Positions 40,001 through 52,300 of a stretch of 64,000 nt of DNA are shown piece by piece; within the stretch, counting starts at the first letter, position 1; each line of letters opens with the position of its first letter. The translations under genes were made by a program, and so were the position numbers. A model generated the notes under the pieces. It searched no databases and was not told the origin of the DNA. It saw nothing but the letters and a program-made list of their open reading frames with translations. The DNA comes from Ciona savignyi. Taxonomy: Eukaryota > Chordata > Ascidiacea > Phlebobranchia > Cionidae. The stretch lies in NCBI GenBank assembly GCA_000149265.1, contig CH003412.1, positions 2,173,808 through 2,237,807 of the forward strand, in the 5' to 3' direction.

Positions 40001-42934
40001 ACAATTTTTAATTTTTCTGATTATGATTTTAAACATAGTGATCAACCCAGTACATCAAGTGCAACTTCAAGAACTTCTTTATCCAAGCAGATAATTGAAA
40101 AATAAGGGCTTTTAGTAATGCAAGTCCAGTCTGGCGTTATTTTGTGCACAAATGCATGTACATTCATGCAGCATAAACATTCTTGCGGTGTGTCCATAAG
40201 AATACAGTTTTTGCAACGGCACCAAGGTCATGTCAATAAGTAATGTTTTTAAATAAACATTTTCTTCTATGGGGCTTGCATCTTCAAAGATACTCTCAGA
40301 CGTTTTCCTTGGTTCAAATGCACATGACTAAATTTGTGTTGTTTTATTGTGTACAATAAAACTTCTTTCATCCATGCCAGAATGCTGAAAACTGTCATCC
40401 ATTTTAGTTTTACAACATTAACTTAAATTTACTCTAGAAATGAAGAAAACAAAAGAAATTTGTTAAAACTTCTATGCATATGTATACCAAATCTCTCACA
40501 CTCTCAGTAGCCTAGGAGTTGATAATAACATTGCTAGTCTAAGTTGCAGATTATGGCTATATATTGAAAAGCAACAATCATGAAAGAAATAGGCTGTTCC
40601 CACCGCATAGTCTGATCTTTGATTGATGGCTGGTTTATTTCTATAAATTGCTGGCAGTTACAGTTTACTGCCTCCTGTTCTAGTTTTCTTGTTCTATCTT
40701 TACTTCTATGATTTATGATATAAATTGCTAAGACTTATTATTATAAAGTCATTTAAATACGAGACCTGTATACCTCAGCATTCAGCTTAGGTCCAGGATC
40801 GTGCAGGCCTGAATGAGTGCGCTTAAGGTAAGCTGTCACCATGTACATTGGTTCAGTTAGGCTATATGACAAGTGTTATGCTATGTACATTGCTTCAGTT
40901 AGGCTATATGACAAGTGTTATGCTAAGTCTCCATAAAAAACGAAAATACAACGCTCCTGCAGGCGCTTATGTTACTAATTCACCTCTAAACCGGCACATG
41001 ATTGTATACAATGCATATAGGCACCAAATCTCAACAACGTCAGTGACGTAATACGGGAAATCCCCTAACATAAAATGAAATGCATATTTGCTCATAACTC
41101 TTTAACAAAACAATATTGGAAGAAACTGATTTGATTTTTGAAATCAGCGTATTTTTTTCCATTTATTAAGATATTCTAAAAATGGACTCAAGTTCCCCCT
41201 TTTACCCCGAGTAGTAGTGCCCGACATACCTCCTGTACTTTGCCATAACTATGGAAAAAATTGGTATCTTAAGTCATCTAAAGAATTATACACCTCAGAA
41301 TTTAAACAGATCTTGTACTCGTAATACACATGATTTTAAATTCTCTTGAATGTTTAGGTATTAACAACGCTACATTTACTACACTGGAAACTGTGATGAC
41401 GAGACAAATTTTAAAAATTAACGGTAGTGTAAGTATACTAATTTAATATATTTTATCACGTACTATATAATCTCTGGAATGGTCGTTATGAGTACGAATG
41501 TGTGTATATGCACTTGTTTTTTCTAACACTCGTAGTAAGTTAGTGTTTATCCCAGAGTAAGGGGAAGGTATCAGTTTTTCTTATATCACTGTCGGTTTTC
41601 GAGGTTATTGCAGTTTTTTATATATAAAACTTGCTTAAATTTAAGTACATAAGGATTGTCTAATGGAATCAAGCGTATGTCCACTAAGTTCTGTGGCAAA
41701 AGGCACGTCCGTCTAGCTATCGACCAATTTCGGATCAGTAACCCTTCGACTTTGGTTTCTGTGCCTTGGAATATTAATGCAAATATTTTTTGTAGACGTT
41801 GACAGATCGTACAGCGGGACAGATAGCAGCAACCTTTGTTTTCGCCGGTATATCTGGTTGTATCATCTTCGGAGTTTGGCTGGATAAGACAAAAACATTC
41901 CTGTAAGTTGCATGCCTACACGTTTAGTATATCAGTCAACAATCTCTGTATAAAGTTTGATTTAAACAGGGGCACCTCTAAATTCGTTTTTGGTGCTTGT
42001 GTGGTTTCTCTTTCGCTGTACACAATGGCATTACACAGCTTAGCTGAGTGGCCGCTTTGGGTGACTGGCATTTTATGCGGGTAAGTCACTCTTCAAAGTT
42101 ATATGTGACCAAACAGATTGGAGATTTTACATCTGGGAAAGCAGATTTTCTGTTCAAGTAACTAGCAATGACCGAAATGTGTTTTGTAATTTAGCTAAAT
42201 GGATTCTGATGCATTAACAACTATGACATTGACCACCCCTATAGTGTATATCAACATGACCAGAAATTAACTTCCACAGCTAGGATTTGTCTTTTGTTAT
42301 GTTTGTAAAAAAATCTACAAGGCGCAACTATATGCGTACAGTTCGATTCTCAATGAATTATTTTGTGGTAAGATTAAATCTGGATTTAAGGTATATGACA
42401 TTCATAATTTTTAATAAAACCTTCATACGATCCCCAGTATTTTTCTCACTGCCTATATGAACATTGGAATGGAGATTGCTTCCGAACTAACCTACCCGGA
42501 ACCGGCGAGCACTCCAACAAGTCTTATTTATTCTTCGGGTGGTGTAAGTCCATTTATTAACAAGTCTTAATAAACCACGGACATTCTAGCGTAACAAGGA
42601 AATTTTTTTTTAAAATATTTTAGATATTTACCCTTATCCTGACACCGTCAACTCAAGCTATAATGAGTGCTGGATACGTGCTAGAGTCAAATATATTTCT
42701 CACTCTTGTGCTTGCAGTTGCTTTTCTTATAACACGTAAGTTTTCTACAATATAGCTCGTAAATAAAGAAATGAAGGGTAAGTGAGGGTAAATATATATA
42801 CCAACAATAAAAGTAAAGAAGGTATCGTATAAGTTGTGCTAAGCACGTTTTTTCTCATTTCAGTAACTATTAAAGGAGATATGAAAAGGTACAATGCTAG
42901 CAACGACACAAGTGAATGTTCTTCCGAATACTAA
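34068..42934 (+). CDS. SLC49/FLVCR-like major facilitator transporter, copy A
   Basis: Thirteen exons: 34068-34150, 36183-36336, 37014-37137, 37436-37536, 38013-38108, 38187-38337, 38498-38644, 41358-41428, 41796-41902, 41970-42080, 42438-42543, 42624-42735 and 42864-42934, for 477 residues. All phases agree. The polytopic membrane protein has a short acidic N-terminus (MGQEDIPEACSSENSTNEHS) and about 12 hydrophobic segments. An MFS loop motif (MMKIGNRKSM) lies after segment 2 and a second-half counterpart (GVWLDKTKTF) after segment 8. The central loop DDKPPLPPSTSAALADA and the late ELTYPEP motif are typical of the SLC49 family (FLVCR, MFSD7 and DIRC2 relatives; reported cargoes include heme, choline and related solutes). 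Which cargo applies here is not visible. A THAP-type transposon enlarges intron 7 to 2.7 kb; intron 1 and intron 4 hold SINEs. Confidence 0.9.
35570..35960 (-). mobile_element. tRNA-headed SINE (long type) in intron 1 of copy A
   Basis: Read on the minus strand, a tRNA-like head (gtggccaaaagattaccgcg) is followed by a body with 'gtgttttgctgagtaacaat' and 'ccaatgtttgtttggttg'. A related piece lies at the matching place in copy B (47560-47720) and the body part at 59340-59480 in copy C intron 8. Confidence 0.5.
37735..37905 (-). mobile_element. SINE, family 1, in intron 4 of copy A
   Basis: Partial copy: 'gtaatcggcagatcactttg', 'tggagtatgttatatatgat' and 'cccattatttcactgggttc'. Copy B carries the same element at the same place (49335-49520); copy C does not. 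Confidence 0.6.
38817..41203. mobile_element. THAP-containing fold-back DNA transposon in intron 7 of copy A
   Basis: Long inverted terminal repeats of about 0.6 kb: 38817-39400 pairs with about 40580-41203. The outer ends read 'aggggaactgaagtc' and, inverted, 'agggggaacttgagtc'. Stretches such as 'tcccgtattacgtcactgac' occur in both arms. The centre carries a short THAP-domain ORF. Copies B and C lack it. The combination of THAP zinc finger and inverted ends points to a P-superfamily-like element, but no transposase catalytic part is present. The target duplication was not resolved. Confidence 0.7.
39722..40105 (+). CDS. THAP-domain protein fragment of the transposon
   Basis: 127 codons that begin at a GTG; there is no in-frame ATG before an upstream stop, so the true start is lost or spliced in. 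The C2CH zinc-finger pattern is visible: YCFAPGCTN, then FHRFPHNDKKRLKQWIQQCK, then AVCSVHICDKDY. The frame then continues with TNHLVKNTVPTIFNFS and a Ser/Thr-rich end. THAP domains bind DNA at transposon ends in P-type transposases. Here the nuclease domain is missing, so the element would be non-autonomous. The element lies within the transporter intron, on the same strand. Confidence 0.75.
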   Translation: MSGVYCFAPGCTNSYYSTRNSNPPVLFHRFPHNDKKRLKQWIQQCKRSKLPGKRTAVCSVHICDKDYHSKIVFDSNGVAKMMKTNHLVKNTVPTIFNFSDYDFKHSDQPSTSSATSRTSLSKQIIEK

Positions 42935-44422
42935 CTTAGCTATATATACTATATATGTTGTTTAGGTCAATGTATTGTACCCATCTTCCACTGTACTAAA
43001 AACTGTGCAATAAAATAAAGGTGTTTCACTTCGAAATCATGAATCAGCTTTGAGGACATACGGATTAGAAAGGGTGAGAGATAGCCATTAGTACACTTTG
43101 TTGTAACCACATTTGTTTTGTACAATCCGATTCTTCGCATACACATGAGCTAGAACGGTGTTTTTTTGATTTTGTTCCATTGGTTTTGCCAATTGATTAA
43201 TTTTATGCAACTTGCTTCGTAGCAATAAAACTACTAGACGTTTCTCACTTTCGACCAAGATACAGCACATCCCTTGTTTATAATAGTTTAAATTTTTATA
43301 ATAGTTAGTTTAATTAGAGCCTAGGGTACAAAGTTCGTCGGGGATGTTTCATTCCATTAATCGGCCAAAGCGTTTCTATACAGTTAAAGCGATTTAACAA
43401 CTTGCTATTTCATTGTTTAGGTGGTAAAGGCCAGCCCAAAATAAAATAGTATAAAAAGAATTATGTCGCAAGTTTTAATTTATGTTTGCGTGTTGTTAAG
43501 TTTATGCTGGGAATTTTTGGGAAAACGATTAAAAATCGGTTATGAATGCCCATTTGGTATTTCAATTAAAATCTTATAAATTCAAATATCTTATAAGATA
43601 TTAAAACAAAGAATATCTGCCACAAACTGCCAAAATGCAGGAAAGCGGGAAAATGCAATAAGTTATAATCATTCTTTATTTCGTGACTTGCACCGTTTCC
43701 TATATGGACAGGTTTGACAACACAATCTTCATGCTGATTATCAATATACTGCAATGCCATATTGCGAACACGTTTGAAGTTTGAACACGCTTATTTTCAC
43801 ATTTTAACATAGAAATCAAATAAAAATAAATAAACATTAAATTTTCGCAGTTACATGATAATACTTAGCTTAATCCACGCCGATATTGTGTATGCTGCGT
43901 TTAATATAACTGTTACTTCCGTGGGTTTTTATGGTTTGTAAATAACTAGTATCGATAAATGAACAGGCAGTTTGTGTCCTCCAATTATAATTGGCGGTCA
44001 GGGTTGATACGGAACGGAAGGTTGCAGGGACAATACGGTTTTCTGTATAATTAAAAATAAAGGGACCAAAATCAGTAATTGACGGGTATACGTATAAAAT
44101 GGTAAACATTACACTTACCAAACTGTGAACCGGGACGGAAAAATACGGTATCGGATAAAACTGCTAAGCTGCAGTCTGTACGTTAACTGAATCGAAAAGA
44201 AAGCATGTTCTAACACGCGGTCGGATATAGATATTGTAACACAAAAACACACCCACTTTGACGTAATTTGGTTGTTACGCTATTTATTATTTACCATAGA
44301 CATCAATAAAACATTAATGGGTCGAGATATCCTCGTATTACCTTCATCAAAATCAATAGTTTTAACTTGTCAAAAACACAATGCAACACACTTGTAACGC
44401 AATACACATTTTTTGCACACAG
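42935..44422. other. 3' flank of copy A and a copied piece of PSMC6 intron 8
   Basis: 42960-43560 is homologous to 52700-53280 after copy B. 43680-43760 is homologous to 32641-32710 in PSMC6 intron 8. A poly(A) signal is at about 43010. Short ORFs have no recognisable content. Confidence 0.5.
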
Positions 44423-44541
44423 GATTGTTCGCTATACGCGCTGAGCGAGATTATGTGATTCAAGAGGATTTCATGAAAGCGGTTCGCAAAGTGAGCGACA
44501 ACAAGAAACTCGAGACCAAGTTCGACTACAAACCGATGTGA
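44423..44541 (+). pseudogene. PSMC6: Duplicated last exon of PSMC6, without the rest of the gene
   Basis: 119 bases match PSMC6 exon 9 (32853-32971) with only a few changes, including the acceptor (gcacacag), the open frame ([19 protein letters not shown], ending DYKPM) and the TGA. The sequence after it also matches the PSMC6 3' flank. No other PSMC6 exon is nearby, so it is a passenger of the transporter duplication. Could be spliced from an upstream transcript, but there is no evidence. Confidence 0.85.
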
Positions 44542-44721
44542 TGACGTCAAGATAAAATCATTCTGCTGTTGTTAACATTTGTGTCAACGGCTGCGTCCAC
44601 CAGTTCAATGTTACATCCAGTTCGTTTTCGTAAACGAATGTGTGTATTTTGTTTTAAACTTCAATATTTCTCATGCACTAAAACGTTGCTAGATATTTAG
44701 CCAAATAAACAAGCTGGTTAT

Positions 44722-44988
44722 ATGCGGTGTGCGTCTTCCATTAAGTTTATTTTGCTTATATCAGTTTGCCTGTACAGTTGTACAGTAGTTGTTATGATTG
44801 CATATGGTTATAAAATTTCAGGAAATGAACGTCGTATAGTAAAACACTGGCAGACCCGATCTAAAAAGGAAACAAATTCACGTATTAAACGAGCTAAGCC
44901 ACTAAGAATAAATCTACTTCTGTATACATATCTATTTCGTTGTTACAACCCATTGTTGCTGCATGTTTTTGTACATGCACTGGTTTAG
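44722..44988 (+). CDS. Candidate small membrane or secreted ORF
   Basis: An 88-codon ORF starts MRCASSIKFILLISVCLYSC, followed by TVVVMIAYGY, then a basic segment (GNERRIVKHWQTRSKK, then KRAKPLR). It has one hydrophobic N-terminal segment. The counterpart at about 33150-33385 keeps the basic part readable (GNERRIVKYWQTRAKR, IKRVKPIR), but a one-base difference at about 33215 breaks the link to the ATG. Alternatively, in that copy the stretch 'ttgttcttacag' just before could be a splice acceptor. No family recognised. Confidence 0.25.
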   Translation: MRCASSIKFILLISVCLYSCTVVVMIAYGYKISGNERRIVKHWQTRSKKETNSRIKRAKPLRINLLLYTYLFRCYNPLLLHVFVHALV

Positions 44989-46305
44989 TTTTATATTCAG
45001 TGTACGTATATGTGAGCAATATCATGCCAACTTTTATGCATGGTTTCAGTATCATTTTATTGAGCAGTGTTAAAATAGTTGCGGTATATTATAAGATAAT
45101 CAAATAAGTGAAGCGGCAGGTGGTTGTTACATTATTGCATTTTATACTGAAAAGGCTGACTTTAATTTTTTCAACATTAAAATGGCTGACTTTAATATTA
45201 TGCGATTTTTAAAGAATTGACTTAAAATTATGCGATTTCAACCCTTTAGAAACGATATTTTTGGGCAAATTGCGCGCTTCGACCGTATGTGCTTTGTGGG
45301 TGCTCTATCGCCTCGCGTGTTATAGTTAGGGCAAAATATTCAACACTAGAGTTGTTCCAAATAAAATCTCAACATTTCTGAAATTTTAATTGTTTGATGA
45401 CCTCACTATCTGGGCGACCACTTCATATTTAGTCTTATACATTGTTATATTCATTGATCTATTGATAATACAGCCTAACTGATCTATACTTATTGCTAAG
45501 AAATACATTTCCTTAAATTATAGACAAATATTGGTTTGATGATGTCATCAAAATAATATTACGTCACTAATTTCATGTTACAGGTCCACCCTTCCCAAAG
45601 TTTTTTTTTTATTTTTAAAAATTTTAGAGAAGAACCTTTGATTTTTATCAAGCTCACATTGGCTTTTCTGACTAATTTTCTTAGAAACTAAACAACACTT
45701 AAAGTTTTTGGAACAAATTGCGAACCCAACCACCTCTTTCCAAAATTAAAATAAACTGGTAAGATAACATACGGGACATCTCAAGAAGCGGAACCGATTG
45801 TACTGCCATAAAGACAATAAATGAAATAAACATTTTGGGCATAGTATATTAGAAAAAATGTGTTTAAGTCAAAATGGCATAATATTGAATTTTTCTCTAT
45901 GGGGAGTTGCATAAATTACCTCAAGCTTCAGACACTTGGAATTAAATGTCATGAAATAATTTCATATCACGTGACAGAAAGCATTATGGCTCGTCAGAAT
46001 TTTGTCTAAGGCCTGTTTACAAGACGCTCAAAATTGTGAAAAACAAAATTTATACAAAATAAAAATTCACGACAGAAACACAAATTTGTTACAGCCCTCC
46101 AAATCCATTTTTTAATATTCACAAGTTTTTTCGGCAACACTTTTTCAAAGTTGGCCTTTTCGGCCGACCCGCCCAGTCATTTTTAGTGCGTTTCTATTTC
46201 AGGTGTAAAGAGTCTGTTTAAGTGTCTGTGTTGAATTAAGCGAGGATTGTTTATTATTGGCTATCCCTCATTTCAATCTCACCCAATCAATTTGGTTTCT
46301 TCCCA
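44989..46305. other. Upstream region of transporter copy B; no gene seen
   Basis: 44990-45130 is homologous to 33830-33960 upstream of copy A; the remainder (45150-46200) is unique AT-rich sequence. Short ORFs only. Confidence 0.45.
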
Positions 46306-49300
46306 ATGGGTCAGGAAGATATACCGGAAGCATGCTCATCAGAAAACTCAACGAACGAGCATTCGCCTCTTTTGGAATTCAATGAAACGTAAGAATAATA
46401 TTCGTGATTTGTTCTGCCTATTTACGACATTAGAACCGAAAAAGCAAGATGTAGTTCCAAAAAATAATGCATGCAGTATATGATAATCGACCAAAAAACA
46501 TATAAGCAGTATAATTTTTCTCTAAATGGTTTAGGAAATATGATTAAGTTTTTATTTTTGGTCGGCACTGTAATTTAATGGGAACACGTTTATATTAGCT
46601 TAAGCCGAATGTTAAAGCCAGAGTAAATCTTAATGGAAAATAGTTATTTTTTAAAAGACCCAAAATAAACATGTTAATTTGTTTTTGAATAGAAAAACTT
46701 AGGTACAATATGGCACAGACGTGTAAAACACTTCAGGAAATGGCATCGCTCTTTCCAGAGTTATTATATCTGTTTATACGGTGGTCTGGGATAAACTATT
46801 TCATACTAATATATTGTTACATATTTTGATTTGGAGGTACTAGACTTAACTCTTCTGTTACTTTTACAATAAAGAGCGGGTCGCTTCAACTAACCCCACC
46901 TATTCTTTTATAAGCGATATTCAGTAATCGCGATATATTACCGAATAGTTGTCTGGTATGTTATATTGTTATAGCTGTTTTAGAGCTATTGTGCAGGCCT
47001 TAAACTTCGGCTAGTAAAGTAAAAGCATGTTTTATTTTCACTGGTAGTGTTTGCGCCTCTCCATGGATGGCTTTCCGTGTGAGGAACGCTTTCACTTACA
47101 AGATTATCCGCAACTAACCATTACAAGACTCATGTCTACGAATTCTTTGCATTTCGGTCACTACTACAGCTGTGGTCACTACTAAGATATACGCTATTGG
47201 TATTTAGTATTTTTACTTGGATAATAAAGCACAATATGTTATGAAAGCTAATAAATATTTGTTTGAACTGGGAGTCAAATCGGTTATTAAACATATAGTT
47301 CGGGTTTACTTATGTTTCAAATATCTAGTTCATGTTCGGTTCGAGTTTTTCCGATTTATTGTGGTTCTAGTTATGTTCTGGCTTGGACAAAACAACTTTC
47401 ACGGCGCAGTTTATAAGCTTTGTTTTAACAAAGCACATTCTGTAAACTAGATTAAACATAATACTAAAAGCTTTTTTAGCATAATTATGGCGTTATGTCA
47501 GTTAATTGGAATAAGGTACAGTTTAAAACTGCAATTTGGGGTTTAAATCCGGGTCGGGTTGACCGACTACAATTTCCGATTCAAGGAAAATAAATTTGCA
47601 TTTAATTTCATCGACCGGTCTGGGTTTATACCCGATCAGGGACTTATTACAAAAGTCATTTTTTGTATAGAATACTTATATCGGTCGCGTTTATTATTTA
47701 GCCACACGAACGCAATTAGTGTTTTTACGCAATAATTCTTGCTGACGATATCATAGAATAGCGTTTAAAACAACGATTTCCCCGCTGTATTTTGAATTTC
47801 TCGTGATGTTAAATAAGAGCTAGTTTTGAAGCGTAGTTTTCACATGGCAACCCCCCGTCGACTGTCTAATGCGGAACCGTCCAGCTATCGGACACTTTGC
47901 TGTCTTAAAATCAAATAACAAGGCTTTGTCTTATTCATTCAGCTCAATTGACTCGGATCATTTAAAACAAATCCAGACAGAGGTAACCCCGAAACGATGG
48001 GTTATTCTTTTACTTGCATGCGTCTGCGCATTCGTAAGCGGAATTCAGAATGTGATCTACGCTGGCTTACCTTCGAGTGCACATCATTATTATGAGGTAT
48101 TATGTAACCACTTTTATTACGCATTAATTAAAAGCTAGTATGTTTAGCTCAGGCTGAAACAAAACATACCCACCCACACTGACGTTTTAGATTTTGCAAA
48201 AAGATTATTTAAAATGTATTATGTGCTATTTTGCCACTTGCATATATATTAGTTAACATTTGACGCAATTCTTGTATCGTAGATAATTTGTCTAAATTTA
48301 CAAACCTATAAAACATGTCTGAATTATAAGCTAATATAGTGGTGTTTAAATATTTGTAAAAAATGTATAGTGGTCTATTTACCAGTTAACTGCGTTGGTC
48401 TGTGATTTGGATTTGCTTGGTTTTCATTTTATAATTTATTGGCCTCTATCAATTTATTAAGCTTTAATTAATTTAATGACGCTTTTAACAAAATTAAAAC
48501 GTTTCTATCTACAGGTCTCGACGAGCGCTTTTGATATGTTGACTTCTTTATATTATTTTACGTTCACACTATGTGGTATTTTCTGCATTTGGGTTATGAT
48601 GAAAATTGGAAATCGGAAATCTATGATTTTGGGTTCAGGTAGGTTTGAAATCACAGATACAGTCTTGGATGTCAACGTTGTTAAACATAGTTCCTGTGTA
48701 GTCGAGAATCGATACTTGCAGTAAGAGTATTAGAAAACAGAACGAACGTTAAACCAGTTTTTTTTAATCCTGCGTTGTCACTGCCCGCAGTACAACGACA
48801 GCTGATTTTTGTTAAAAGATTGTTTTAATATAATTTGCACTTTTTTAACTATGATTTACTTTTTTCTCACGGGATACTTTACAGCTTTGATTTTGATTGG
48901 GAGTCTTGTTGCTGTGCTAGCTTGTATCAAGCGAAATTTTTTTGCGATTGCCATATGTGCTCAAATATTGAACGGAATTGGTGAAGTGAGCGACGTTTGA
49001 TATCTATCTATATACCAAAACTATCACCCTTTATGTATTATTTAAATTCTACGACAAGATGCGGTGGAGTATTATAGTGCACTAAGAATATTCATGACCT
49101 TGTTAACAGTGGTTTCCTACCTAATGGTGTAAATGTTACACGTAGTCAGCAGCTCTCAACGATATGTATAAAATGCTTGTAATGATGTAAGCAGCATAAA
49201 ATCACAAACACACTAAAACATAATGCAACGGTCATATAAAATAAAATGGGTGGTAAAGTCTATCGGTTTTTGGCGGGAAAGATAACGATAAATGCGACAG

Positions 49301-52300
49301 GTCCAATAAAATAGCATAAGGTATTATAGTTTAACCACGTGGATGAGAAAACGCAAGAAGGGTTATACACGGGCAATCGACCGGTCACATCGCGCCCAGC
49401 GTCGGATTAATGGGGATTTTACAGTATGTTGTGTATGATTCAAATATTTCTTCAGTTTGGTAGTATCCATTATTTCACTGTGTTCAGGCAGTTGGACAGA
49501 AAGGCAAAATGCACTAACCCACCACGCTTTTCGGTCAGTAGTATTACCTCTTAAAAGTAGTTTAGACATGAAAGCGCTACATTTATTTCCCTCCCTTAAT
49601 ATTGTTACATTTTAGATTTTTATCTTCTCCCTTCCTTCAAAACTAGCAGGAACATGGTTTGACAGTAGACACATATCTACTGCAACTTCTCTTATCGTAT
49701 TTTCTTATCAAGTAAGTTAAGTAACATGTCATTACGTTCTGTGGAACTTTAATTGCGTCTTGTGCAACTTTAAAATGAGTACATTATAGGCTGGTGGCAG
49801 CGTTGCTCTGTTGGTGCCTCCATACATAGTATCACCATCAATATCAATTAGTGGAGTTGACTTGATCAGAAATCAAATGCTTTATGTTTTTGGATTCATC
49901 GCAGCTTCTGCTGCAGTCGTGCTCGTTTTAATTGTTTTATGTAAGTATGTCCCTATATTAATTGTGTGTTTTTTTTATAAAACAATTGTTTTATTTTTTG
50001 TCGACTCGTTTAAAAACAAAAATTATATAATTGTTGACCGTATTAAGTATAGATAGGTTGCCCACCACCCAGAATGTGGTTTTAAAGCATTAAAATCAAC
50101 CGCAGTCATATTTCCAGTTTTTGATGACAAGCCTCTCTTGCCTCCAAGTACGTCGGCAGCGCTGGCAGATGCCATCGAAGCAAAATCCTTCACAGGCTCT
50201 TTAAAAGAGGTTCTACGAAACGGAAACTTTAGAAAATTTATTCTAACTTTCGGTAGGTAAATAATAGTATAGTGGTTTAAGAAAGTTTTTGTAACCTTGT
50301 ACTTTCTGAAACTCTTGATTGTAAGCAATTCTCTAAATTCTAATTGGGTCGATCAATGTGGTTATCGAAGCATTTGCCAATGGACCAAATGAACAGAAAA
50401 AAAGAAGAAGAAGTTTCACTTTCTCGATTTTTTGGGGTCGTCAGTCGAATATTAACCAGTCAATGTATTCAAAAGCATTTTGCAATAAGAGAACTGCGTT
50501 ATAAAGATTGATTGTTTCCTTGGATTTATATATAAAATTATTAGCTTGGTGACGGCACTACGTACGTGTTATATAATGCCCGACATCCTTCGTGTATTTT
50601 GCCATCACTTTGGTAAAAATTGGTATCCTATATCATATAAAGAATTTTGCACCTCATATTTTAACAGATCTAGTATACGTACCACACATGACTTTATATT
50701 GCCTTTTGTGTTTAGGTATGAACAACGCTACATTTTCTACACTGAAAACTGTGATGACGAAACAAATTTTAAAAATTGACGGTAGTGTAAGTATAAATAA
50801 AAAAATTCCCGTTTTATATAATCTCTGGAACAGTCGTTATGGGTACGAATGTGTGTATATGCCATTTTTTCAACACCCATTTAATGAAAATTTTTATGAA
50901 AATATTTCATCACCACTTTATAGACGTTGACAAATCGTACAGCCGGACAGATAGCAGGAATATCTGTTTTCGTCGGTATATCCGGATGTATCATTTTTGG
51001 GGTTTGGCTGGATAAGACAAAAACATTCCTGTAAGTTGCATGCCTCCACGTTTAGTACATCAGTCCACAATCTCTGTATAAAGTTCGATTTGAACAGGGG
51101 CACCTCCAAATTCGTTTTCGGTGCGAGTGTGGTTTCTCTTTCGCTGTACACTTTGGCATTACACAGCTTAGCTGAGTGGCCGCTTTGGGTGACTTGCATT
51201 TTATGCGGGTAAGTCACTCTTTAAAGTTTTGCGTGATCAAACAGATATTACATCTGGAGAAATAGATTTTGTGTTCGAGTAAGTGACTTTGACCGTAATG
51301 TGTTTTGTGATTTAGCTAAATGGATTCTGATGCATTTACAACTATGATTTTGACCACCCTTATGAATACTGTGTATTACATGTCCACATATATTAACCTC
51401 TACAGGTAGGATTTGTCTTTTGTTATGTTCGTAAAATTATTCAAGACGTAACTGTACAAAGAGCAAAAGTTTTAATGGATTACTTTTGGTAGTAAAATTG
51501 ATTATAGCTTTAAGTTATATGGCACATATATATTATTTACAATAAAACCTTCATACGCTCCCCAGTATTTTCCTCACTTCTTATATGAACATTGGAATGG
51601 AACTTGCTTCCGAACTAACCTACCCGGAACCGGCGAGCACTTCAACCATTTTTATTTATTCTGCGGGTGGTGTAAGTTCATTTATTCACAAATCATCTTT
51701 CTTAATACCATGAACATTCTACCGTACCAAGGGTGTAACCCCATGCCACAATTTCATGACAACTGAACCCCTTACAACTGAACCACTACAACTGAACCCC
51801 TTTCAACTAAAACCCTTACAACTAAATCCCTTATAACTGAACACTTTCACAACTAAACCCCTTACAACTGAACTTCTACAACTGAACCCCTTACCATTAA
51901 ACCTTTTTCCAACTGAACCCCTTACAACAGAAACCCTTTCAACTTAACCCCTTACAACTGAACCCCTTACAACTGAACCATTTTCAACTGTACCCCTTTT
52001 AACTGAACCCTCTTTAACTGTACCCATTACAACTAAACCCCTTTCAACTTAACCTTTAAGACTGAACACCTTTTAACTTATCCACTGGAAAACTGAAGCC
52101 CTAACATCAACACATAAGGCCGCAGAGACATATTAATCCTTTCTTTAACTGTCCACGAAGTTTAATGAATCTTATACTGCCGTTTAAATGTGGTTTACTT
52201 AAAGAGTCGTAACATTTTTATACTAATGATACAAACAAGCGTTGAACATCAAACCTAATCAGTATAAAATTTGCGATATGACGATGTCATCGGGCTTAAG

